Shown: positions 7,305-12,557 of the stretch, one piece after another
Layout of the letters: the number at the start of each line of letters is the position of its first letter
How positions within the stretch are numbered: position 1 is the stretch's first letter
NCBI GenBank assembly: GCA_021804705.1
Contig: JAJZHC010000027.1
Location: 1 to 12,557, forward strand
Origin: Pseudomonadota bacterium
GTDB taxonomy: Bacteria > Pseudomonadota > Gammaproteobacteria > Burkholderiales > Ferrovaceae
Length of the DNA: 12,557 nt
Reading direction: 5' to 3'
Translations under genes and position numbers: made by a program
The notes under the pieces: generated by a model
What the model was told of the DNA's origin: nothing
What the model saw: only the letters and a program-made list of their open reading frames with translations
Database searches by the model: none

Positions 7305-7868
7305 TCAGGCGCGCGGCGGGCGCACGGCAGATTTGGGGCGAAACGCCTGGATGCGTTCCGGCCGGGTTTCGATGTACGGGCCCCCGATCAAGTCCACGCA
7401 GTAGGGCACGGCGGCAAAGATGCCGTCCAGTGTTTCGCGGATGGCCTTGGGTTGTCCGGGCAGGTTGATGATGAGGGACTGCTTGCGGGTTACAGCTTCC
7501 TGTCGCGACAGGATGGCCGTGGGCGTGTAGCGCAGGTTGTTGAAGCGCATCTGCTCGCCAAAGCCCGGTAGCACCCGCTCGGCTACGGCAAGCGTCGCTT
7601 CGGGGGTGACGTCGCGGGGCGCAGGGCCGGTGCCGCCGGTGGTGAGGATCAGGCTACAGCCCCCCTCATCCGCCATCTGGCGCAAATGCGCCTCGATCTC
7701 GGGCTGCTCGTCGGGAATGAGGCGCGCGTCGATGTCCACCGGGTTGAGCAGGACTTCGGCAATCCATGCCTTGAGGGCCGGAATGCCGGCATCTTCGTAG
7801 ATGCCTTTGGAGGCACGGTCGCTGATGGAGAGCAGGCCGATTTTGATGGGGTCGAGGGCGTCAGTCAT
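7305..7868 (-). CDS. mogA: Molybdopterin adenylyltransferase MogA
   Basis: Adenylates molybdopterin, preparing it for molybdate insertion by MoeA in molybdenum cofactor synthesis. The 187-residue protein has the MogA/MoaB fold signature TTGGTGPAPRDVTPEA (76-91), the MogA-type N-terminus LLSISDRASKGIYEDAGIP, LPGFGEQMR (100-108) and LPGQPKAI (136-143). The frame stays open upstream to 8039, but the start used here (ATG at 7868) is where family similarity begins; the extra 57 residues lie inside darP and look like a shadow. The ATG overlaps the darP stop by 8 bp and no Shine-Dalgarno precedes it, so translation is probably coupled to darP. Compared with my memory of E. coli MogA, a loop of about 13 residues after the ETLDG stretch is missing. 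Confidence 0.92.
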   Translation of the reverse strand: MTDALDPIKIGLLSISDRASKGIYEDAGIPALKAWIAEVLLNPVDIDARLIPDEQPEIEAHLRQMADEGGCSLILTTGGTGPAPRDVTPEATLAVAERVLPGFGEQMRFNNLRYTPTAILSRQEAVTRKQSLIINLPGQPKAIRETLDGIFAAVPYCVDLIGGPYIETRPERIQAFRPKSAVRPPRA

Positions 7869-8394
7869 GATCGGTGGGGGGCACGGGTTCGGTGGGCGCC
7901 GGGGTGCCGAGGATGCGGGCAATGGTCCGGAACAGTTCGCGGTACTGCCGCGGCGGTTTTTCGGCGCTGCGCTCGCGCAGGGCGGCCTGCACCATCTGGC
8001 GCAGTTGCTGGCGGTCTGCTTCGCGATGGGTGGCGGCAAATTCGTCTACGGCGGCGAGGTCTTCCATCATGCGATCACGCCAGCGCTCCACCAGATGGTG
8101 TGCGGCCACGGCCGTGCGCGATACGCCCGCCAGCGCGTCCAGGTAGGCCTGCAGCGGGGCAGGGTCGACCTCGCGCATCAGCCTGCCGATGTACTGCAAC
8201 TGCCGCCGGACGGCGCCGTGGGCCTTGAGTTTCTTCACCTCCAGCAGGGCGCGTTCCAGGGTTTCAGGCAGCGCCAGCGAGCGAATCCGTTCCGGACTGA
8301 GGGCGCTCAGGGCGGTACCCAGGTCCTGAAGGGCGTGCATCTCGTTCTTGCGCTGGGTTTTACTCGGGGGTTCCGGCAGTTCTTCGATGGACAC
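7861..8394 (-). CDS. darP: Ribosome maturation factor DarP (YjgA, DUF615)
   Basis: Small helical protein of the YjgA/DUF615 family, now called DarP, which associates with late 50S ribosomal precursors. The family signature is clear: SKTQRKNEMHALQDLG near the N-terminus, a central helical region with RRQLQYIGRLMRE, and the C-terminal QLRQMVQAALRE and PPRQYRELFRTI. The acidic and proline-rich tail (TPAPTEPVPPTDHD) is variable in such proteins. The start is uncertain. The longest frame begins at a TTG (8412) with no ribosome binding site. I prefer the GTG at 8394, preceded by GGAA 5 bases upstream, giving 177 residues. It is the first gene of a minus-strand operon with mogA (8-bp overlap) and the esterase, and it diverges from pmbA. 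Confidence 0.88.
   Translation of the reverse strand: MSIEELPEPPSKTQRKNEMHALQDLGTALSALSPERIRSLALPETLERALLEVKKLKAHGAVRRQLQYIGRLMREVDPAPLQAYLDALAGVSRTAVAAHHLVERWRDRMMEDLAAVDEFAATHREADRQQLRQMVQAALRERSAEKPPRQYRELFRTIARILGTPAPTEPVPPTDHD
7876..7904 (+). other. Putative G-quadruplex motif on the + strand at the darP/mogA junction
   Basis: Four G-runs (7876-7881, 7885-7887, 7894-7896, 7901-7904) are separated by loops of 3, 6 and 4 bases. The G-rich strand is the template strand for darP and mogA; the mRNA is C-rich here. It encodes the proline-rich DarP tail and ends 7 bases before the mogA start. In such a GC-rich genome this may simply follow from the proline codons. Confidence 0.3.
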
Positions 8395-8419
8395 AGCTTT
8401 TCCATGGGGCAATCAATGT

Positions 8420-8429
8420 TGCTATGATA
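8420..8429. promoter_or_regulatory. Divergent promoter for pmbA and darP with overlapping -10 elements
   Basis: On the + strand, TGCTATGAT (8420-8428) is an extended -10 element, which fits the weak -35 region; initiation would fall near 8435, about 10 bases before the pmbA ATG. On the - strand, TATCAT (8429-8424) overlaps it by 5 of 6 positions and would start transcription near 8417, toward darP. One symmetric core could therefore serve both genes. The + strand call is stronger than the - strand call. Confidence 0.5.
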
Positions 8430-8444
8430 CCGGATTAAATTGCA

Positions 8445-9803
8445 ATGGATCTCCAGGTGCCAGACAACAGCCGATTCTCTTACAGCCAGGACTATTTGCG
8501 CGCCCTGGTGCAGGATGCGCTCGATCACGCCCGTCGTAATGGGGCCAGTGCCGCCGAAGCGGACGTGAGCGAAGGGTTTGGACACTCCGTCACGGTACGC
8601 CTGGATGAAGTGGAAACCATCGAATACAACCGCGACAAGGACATCGGCATCACGGTGATGTTTGGCCATCAACGCGGGCATGCCAGCACCTCAGATTTTT
8701 CGCCGGCAGCCCTGCGCGATACCGTTGAAAAGGCTTGCAGCATTGCGCGCTATACCGCGTCCGACCCCTTTGCCGGGCTTGCCGACCCGGCCCTACTGGC
8801 CGGCCCCGACCTGCCAGACCTCGATCTCTACTACCCCTGGCCCCTGTCGGTGGATGACGCCATCGCCATGGCGCAGCGTTGCGAGCACGCAGCGCTTCAA
8901 TGTGACAAGCGCATTTCCAATTCGGAGGGAGCCACCGTCTACACCCAGGAGTCGCAGTTTGCCTACGGCAACTCTCTGGGGTTCATGGGCGGTTTCGCGG
9001 GCTCCAGCCACGGTATCAGCTGTTCGGTGATTGCCGGTGCCGATTCCGGCATGCAGCGCGATTACTGGTATACCACGGCCCGCGATCCGCAAGACCTGCA
9101 GTCAGTGGAAGCGGTGGGGCGTGAAGCCGGCATGCGCACCGTGCGCCGCCTCAAGGCGCGCAAGCTCAAAACCTGCCATGCGCCGGTGCTGTTTGAGGCA
9201 ACCCTGGCCTCCAGCCTGATCGGGCATTTCGTGGGCGCAGTGAGCGGCGGCTCGCTGTACCGCAAATCCAGTTTCCTGCCCGACAGCCTGGGGCAGCAGG
9301 TGTTTGCTGCCGAGATCCAGCTGCGCGAAGATCCGCATCGCCTCAAGGGGCTGGCCAGCAGCGCCTTCGATGATGACGGCGTGGCGACGCGGGCGCGCGA
9401 TGTAGTGGTGGATGGCGTGGTGCAGGGCTATTTTCTGGGCAGCTACTCGGCGCGCAAGCTCGGCATGGCTTCCACGGGCAACGCGGGCGGCAACCACAAC
9501 CTGGTGCTGTCCCCCTTTGGTGGCGGCTTTCAGGACCTCCTGCGGCAAATGGACTGCGGCCTGCTGGTCACCGAACTGCTGGGCCATGGGGTCAACGCCG
9601 TCACCGGCGACTATTCGCGCGGCGCAGCCGGATTTTGGGTAGAGCACGGCGAGATCCAGTATCCGGTGCATGAAATCACCATTGCCGGCAATCTCAAAGA
9701 CATGTTTCGCAATATCGTGGCCGTGGGCAATGACGTGGTCATTCGCGGTTCCAAGATCACCGGATCGATTCTGGTGGGAGAAATGACCATCGCCGGAGAT
9801 TAG
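8445..9803 (+). CDS. pmbA: Metalloprotease-associated protein PmbA (TldE)
   Basis: PmbA/TldE is one half of the TldD-TldE heterodimeric protease, which in E. coli trims the leader of microcin B17 and helps degrade the CcdA antitoxin. TldD carries the zinc-binding HExxxH; PmbA lacks it, and none is seen here, in line with the assignment. The 452 residues match the family length. Recognisable stretches are [18 protein letters not shown] at the N-terminus, [25 protein letters not shown], the glycine-rich [24 protein letters not shown], and the C-terminal [20 protein letters not shown] and [25 protein letters not shown]. The ATG at 8445 agrees with the family start, though only a weak GGAT precedes it. 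The partner tldD is not in the window. It is divergent from darP and 29 bp upstream of nrdR, which may be read from the same transcript. Confidence 0.94.
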   Translation: MDLQVPDNSRFSYSQDYLRALVQDALDHARRNGASAAEADVSEGFGHSVTVRLDEVETIEYNRDKDIGITVMFGHQRGHASTSDFSPAALRDTVEKACSIARYTASDPFAGLADPALLAGPDLPDLDLYYPWPLSVDDAIAMAQRCEHAALQCDKRISNSEGATVYTQESQFAYGNSLGFMGGFAGSSHGISCSVIAGADSGMQRDYWYTTARDPQDLQSVEAVGREAGMRTVRRLKARKLKTCHAPVLFEATLASSLIGHFVGAVSGGSLYRKSSFLPDSLGQQVFAAEIQLREDPHRLKGLASSAFDDDGVATRARDVVVDGVVQGYFLGSYSARKLGMASTGNAGGNHNLVLSPFGGGFQDLLRQMDCGLLVTELLGHGVNAVTGDYSRGAAGFWVEHGEIQYPVHEITIAGNLKDMFRNIVAVGNDVVIRGSKITGSILVGEMTIAGD

Positions 9804-9818
9804 GCGGCGGTCGTGCGG

Positions 9819-9825
9819 AAGGAGG
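9819..9825 (+). promoter_or_regulatory. Strong ribosome binding site of nrdR
   Basis: AAGGAGG with 7 bases before the ATG at 9833 is a near-ideal Shine-Dalgarno. It is the strongest in this co-directional block and fixes the nrdR start. No NrdR-box-like AT-rich repeat is seen nearby, so autoregulation is not suggested by the sequence. Confidence 0.8.
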
Positions 9826-9832
9826 GGGATTC

Positions 9833-10276
9833 ATGAAATGTCCTTTTTGCGGCACGCTCGATTCCCAGGTCATCGACTCGCGCGTGTCCGAAGCAGGCGA
9901 CAGCATTCGTCGTCGGCGCCGCTGCATGTCCTGCAACAAGCGCTTCACCACCTACGAGACGGCAGATATTCGCATGCCCCAGGTGGTCAAGCAAAATGGC
10001 CAGCGCGAGGACTATTCCTCCGACAAGGTGCGCATCAGCTTCATGCGGGCCCTGCACAAGCGCCCTGTTTCCGTCGAGCTGGTGGATGGCGCCATCGATC
10101 GCATCACGCAGCATTTGCTGGCGCGTGGCGAACGCGAAATTCCCTCGCTCCGCGTGGGCGAGATGGTGATGGAAGAGTTGCGCCGCCTGGACAAGGTGGC
10201 CTACGTGCGTTTTGCCTCCGTGTACCGCAGTTTCCAGGACGTGGACGATTTCAGGGACGTGATTCGTGACCTTTGA
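9833..10276 (+). CDS. nrdR: Transcriptional repressor NrdR
   Basis: Nucleotide-sensing repressor of ribonucleotide reductase genes. The 147 residues are of normal family length. The N-terminal zinc ribbon has C3, C6, C31 and C34 (MKCPFCG and CMSCNKRF) with the basic patch SIRRRRR between the cysteine pairs for DNA contact. An ATP-cone domain follows from about 48 to 138 ([16 protein letters not shown], then [13 protein letters not shown] and [13 protein letters not shown]), binding ATP or dATP to set oligomeric state. The start is fixed by AAGGAGG. The last 11 bp overlap ribD, so the two are translationally linked. The nrdR-rib arrangement is common in proteobacteria; no ribonucleotide reductase gene lies in the window. 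Confidence 0.96.
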   Translation: MKCPFCGTLDSQVIDSRVSEAGDSIRRRRRCMSCNKRFTTYETADIRMPQVVKQNGQREDYSSDKVRISFMRALHKRPVSVELVDGAIDRITQHLLARGEREIPSLRVGEMVMEELRRLDKVAYVRFASVYRSFQDVDDFRDVIRDL

Positions 10277-11384
10277 GTTTTCGGAGGCTGACCAGCGCTT
10301 CATGGACCGTGCCTTGACGCTGGCTGCCCGCGGACTCTACAGCACCATGCCCAATCCGCGGGTGGGTTGCGTGCTGGTGAAGGGGGGCGAGGTGGTGGGT
10401 GAGGGCTGGCACGAACGCGCCGGTTCGCCGCATGCCGAAGTGCATGCCCTGCGTGATGCAGGCGCAGCGGCGCGGGGGGCAACTGCCTATGTCACGCTCG
10501 AGCCCTGCAGCCATACGGGACGGACCCCGCCCTGTGCCGATGCCCTGGTGAAGGCGGGGGTGGCGCGCGTGGTGGCGGCCTTGCAGGACCCCAATCCGCT
10601 GGTGGCCGGGCAAGGGCTGGCGCGCCTGCGGGACGCGGGCATTGCCGTGGCCGTGGGGCTGCGCGAAGCGCAAGCGCGCGAACTCAACATCGGCTTCATC
10701 TCGCGCATGACGCGCGCCCGGCCCTGGATTCGCAGCAAGATCGCCATGAGCCTCGATGGCCGCACGGCGCTGGGTAATGGCGTCAGCCAGTGGATTACCG
10801 GCACCGAAGCGCGCACGGACGCGCACCGCTGGCGTGCGCGTTCCTGTGCCATGCTGACGGGGCTGGGAACCGTGCGCAAGGATGATCCGGCGCTGACGGT
10901 GCGTCTCGTGGAGAGTGCCCGCCAGCCCATTCGCATCGTGGTGGACAATCACCTGGAAACGCCGCTCGACGCCCGGGTCTTGGCCGGCGGAAATGCCTGG
11001 TTGTTTACGGTGTGCGAGGATGTGGCGCGGGCCCGTCCCTACCAGGATTGCGGCGTCGAGGTAGTGGTGCTGCCGGCGTCCGCCAATGGCCGCCTGGACT
11101 TTTCGGCCATGGTGCGCGTCCTGGGTGAACGCGGTTTGAACGAGGTGACGGTGGAAGCGGGCTCGCGACTCAACGGTCCCCTGCTGGAAGCCGGCGTCTT
11201 TGACGAGTTTGTGTTTTATGTGGCGCCAACCCTGTTGGGGGAGGGTGCCGCCGGGGTGATGGCCATCCAGCCGTTGACCGACCTGTCACAGCGCTTTGAC
11301 CTCGACGTCATCAGCGTGACCCCGGTGGGCCGCGACTGGCGCATCGTGGCGCGGAATAAAACCAGCAGTGGAGGCGTGGCATAA
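10266..11384 (+). CDS. ribD: Bifunctional riboflavin biosynthesis protein RibD (deaminase/reductase)
   Basis: Carries out the second and third steps from GTP to riboflavin: deamination of the diaminopyrimidine and NADPH-dependent reduction of its ribosyl side chain. The 372 residues hold a cytidine-deaminase-like domain (about 5-145) with zinc ligands H56 in HAE, C81 in PCSH and C90 in PPC, with E58 as proton shuttle. The reductase domain (about 150-365) has [11 protein letters not shown] (158-168), SQWITG, the DDP turn (206-208) and [12 protein letters not shown]. Both active sites look complete. The GTG start at 10266 overlaps the end of nrdR by 11 bp and has AGGGA 8 bases upstream inside nrdR. 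ribE follows 3 bp after the stop. Confidence 0.95.
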   Translation: MTFEFSEADQRFMDRALTLAARGLYSTMPNPRVGCVLVKGGEVVGEGWHERAGSPHAEVHALRDAGAAARGATAYVTLEPCSHTGRTPPCADALVKAGVARVVAALQDPNPLVAGQGLARLRDAGIAVAVGLREAQARELNIGFISRMTRARPWIRSKIAMSLDGRTALGNGVSQWITGTEARTDAHRWRARSCAMLTGLGTVRKDDPALTVRLVESARQPIRIVVDNHLETPLDARVLAGGNAWLFTVCEDVARARPYQDCGVEVVVLPASANGRLDFSAMVRVLGERGLNEVTVEAGSRLNGPLLEAGVFDEFVFYVAPTLLGEGAAGVMAIQPLTDLSQRFDLDVISVTPVGRDWRIVARNKTSSGGVA

Positions 11385-11387
11385 ATC

Positions 11388-11981
11388 ATGTTTACCGGTA
11401 TTGTCAGCGCAGTGGGCAGAATCGTCTCGGCGAAACCACTGGATGAGGGCGTGCGCCTCATCGTGGATGCTGGTGCCCTGGACCTGGCCGATGTGGCCCT
11501 GGGTGACTCCATTGCCGTCAACGGCGTCTGCCTCACGGTGGTGGATTGCCATGCGTCGCAGTTTGAGGTGGACGTCTCTGCTGCCACGCTCGAGGTGACC
11601 TGCGGCCTCGTCGAGGGTGGGTTCGTCAATCTGGAAAAGGCACTGCGCCTCTCGGATCGCCTCGGCGGACACCTCGTCAGCGGACACGTGGACGGGGTGG
11701 GCACCGTGATGGTCTTCGAGCCTCGCGGCGAGAGCTGGTTTCTGCGCATCGCGGCCCCCGGGGACTTGCCGCGCTACATCGCGCGCAAGGGCTCCATCAC
11801 GGTCAATGGGGTCAGCCTCACGGTCAATGCCGTCGAAGGCGACATCTTCGACATCAACATCATTCCGCACACGCGGGCCGTCACCACGTTTGCCCAGCTT
11901 GGGGCAGGCGACCCGGTCAACCTGGAGGTGGATCTCCTGGCGCGCTACGCAGAACGCGCAAGAACGTGGGGTGAGGACTGA
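11388..11981 (+). CDS. ribE: Riboflavin synthase alpha subunit RibE (RibC in E. coli)
   Basis: Catalyses the last step, the dismutation of two 6,7-dimethyl-8-ribityllumazine molecules to riboflavin and a pyrimidine that is recycled. The 197 residues form the expected two lumazine-binding repeats, about 1-95 and 96-190. The start MFTGIV is the family signature. The internal duplication is visible directly: SIAVNGVCLTVV (41-52) in repeat one matches SITVNGVSLTVN (136-147) in repeat two. GGHLVSGHVDG (93-103) marks the boundary and carries active-site contacts. The cysteine C48 lies in repeat one only, as is usual. It starts 3 bp after ribD with a GGAGG about 13 bases upstream, so translational coupling is likely. 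The 49 bp to ribB are too short to hold a full FMN riboswitch. Confidence 0.95.
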   Translation: MFTGIVSAVGRIVSAKPLDEGVRLIVDAGALDLADVALGDSIAVNGVCLTVVDCHASQFEVDVSAATLEVTCGLVEGGFVNLEKALRLSDRLGGHLVSGHVDGVGTVMVFEPRGESWFLRIAAPGDLPRYIARKGSITVNGVSLTVNAVEGDIFDINIIPHTRAVTTFAQLGAGDPVNLEVDLLARYAERARTWGED

Positions 11982-11988
11982 TTTCCTG

Positions 11989-11994
11989 TAGAAT
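11989..11994 (+). promoter_or_regulatory. Possible internal promoter before ribB
   Basis: TAGAAT matches the -10 consensus at 5 of 6 positions and lies 36 bp before the ribB ATG. Initiation would fall near 12001. No convincing -35 is seen at 16-18 bp spacing. The gap holds only this, a T-rich stretch and the AGGA ribosome binding site at 12020-12023. Confidence 0.3.
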
Positions 11995-12030
11995 GGCGCT
12001 TTGATTTTCTGCGCTCTTTAGGATGCAATA

Positions 12031-12557
12031 ATGGTCATCCCCTCCGCTCGTACGCTCACCGAAGGCATTTCCTCCACCGAGGCCATCGTTGCCGACCTCA
12101 AAGCCGGCAAGATGGTAGTGCTGGTGGACGATGAAGATCGCGAGAACGAAGGCGATCTCGTACTGGCCGCCGAGCACGTCAATGCCGAAGCCATCAATTT
12201 CATGGCCCGCTTCGGGCGCGGCCTGATTTGCCTCACCCTCACCGAAGGTCGCTGCCGCCAGTTGAACCTGCCGCTCATGGTGTCGGACAACCGTTCCTCG
12301 ATGACCACCAATTTCACCGTGTCCATCGAGGCGGCCCAGGGTGTCACCACGGGCATTTCCGCAGCGGACCGGGCGCGCACCATCGAGGCGGCGGTGGCCC
12401 GTTTTGCGCGGCCCGAAGACCTGGTGCAGCCAGGGCACATCTTTCCGCTGATGGCGCGGCGGGGCGGGGTGTTGATCCGTGCGGGACACACCGAAGCCGG
12501 GTGCGACCTGGCCCATCTGGCTGGTCTCGAACCTGCTGCCGTGATTTGCGAAATCCT
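12031..12557 (+). CDS. ribB: 3,4-dihydroxy-2-butanone 4-phosphate synthase RibB or RibBA (3' end outside window)
   Basis: Makes the four-carbon precursor of riboflavin from ribulose 5-phosphate. The frame is open from the ATG at 12031 to the window end, 175 full codons, so the protein is truncated here by the window and not by mutation. The magnesium and catalytic motif [11 protein letters not shown] (33-43), the [14 protein letters not shown] stretch (88-101), [10 protein letters not shown] (107-116), HIFPL (136-140) and RAGHTEAG (150-157) are all present, and the glutamate E174 in VICEI matches the family's metal ligand. AGGA (12020-12023) gives a good ribosome binding site. In betaproteobacteria this domain is often fused to a GTP-cyclohydrolase-II-like domain (RibBA); whether that holds cannot be seen. 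Confidence 0.94.
   Translation, partial: MVIPSARTLTEGISSTEAIVADLKAGKMVVLVDDEDRENEGDLVLAAEHVNAEAINFMARFGRGLICLTLTEGRCRQLNLPLMVSDNRSSMTTNFTVSIEAAQGVTTGISAADRARTIEAAVARFARPEDLVQPGHIFPLMARRGGVLIRAGHTEAGCDLAHLAGLEPAAVICEI

Noticed and set aside
7869..8039. N-terminal extension of mogA by 57 codons
   Set aside because: The extension lies inside darP in another frame, is low-complexity Pro/Ala/Arg, and MogA similarity begins just after the ATG at 7868.
8413..8444. Small RNA or riboswitch between darP and pmbA
   Set aside because: The gap is far too short, and its content is explained by promoter elements.

Overview
The window is a GC-rich, tightly packed bacterial chromosome segment made almost entirely of core genes. 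Gene content and protein character point to a betaproteobacterium: one LolC/E-type permease followed by lolD, a monofunctional RelA, DarP(YjgA)-MogA beside PmbA, and an nrdR-ribD-ribE-ribB run. The exact lineage cannot be read from the sequence alone. Ten protein genes cover nearly everything and the largest gap between genes is 77 bp. I see no tRNA, rRNA, CRISPR array, prophage or complete insertion sequence.

Layout. (1) 23-1943, + strand: lolC and lolD overlap by 8 bp and encode the permease and ATPase that release lipoproteins from the inner membrane. (2) 1999-4371, +: comEC, the DNA-uptake channel. It carries an unusual perfect GC-rich palindrome (2409-2439), a second copy of one arm in the same reading frame (3510-3522), and a G-quadruplex-type tract beside the palindrome. 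(3) 4449-6620, +: relA, the stringent-response (p)ppGpp synthetase, with a probable promoter just upstream. (4) 6625-8394, - strand: a likely operon transcribed as darP/yjgA, mogA and an alpha/beta-hydrolase esterase. It converges on relA with a 4-bp gap. (5) 8445-12557, +: pmbA (tldE), nrdR, ribD, ribE and the start of ribB (or ribBA), which runs off the window. pmbA and darP diverge from a 50-bp region where the -10 hexamers on the two strands overlap almost completely.

How the genes relate. The right-hand block joins the dNTP-synthesis repressor NrdR to riboflavin biosynthesis: RibD does deamination and reduction, RibB makes the four-carbon unit, and RibE does the final dismutation. The rest covers envelope lipoprotein traffic, competence, starvation signalling, ribosome maturation and molybdenum cofactor synthesis.

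I found no new multi-gene system. The most interesting signal is the REP-like palindrome family that appears to have inserted in frame inside comEC. Next are the symmetric divergent promoter and the lack of room for an FMN riboswitch ahead of ribB.
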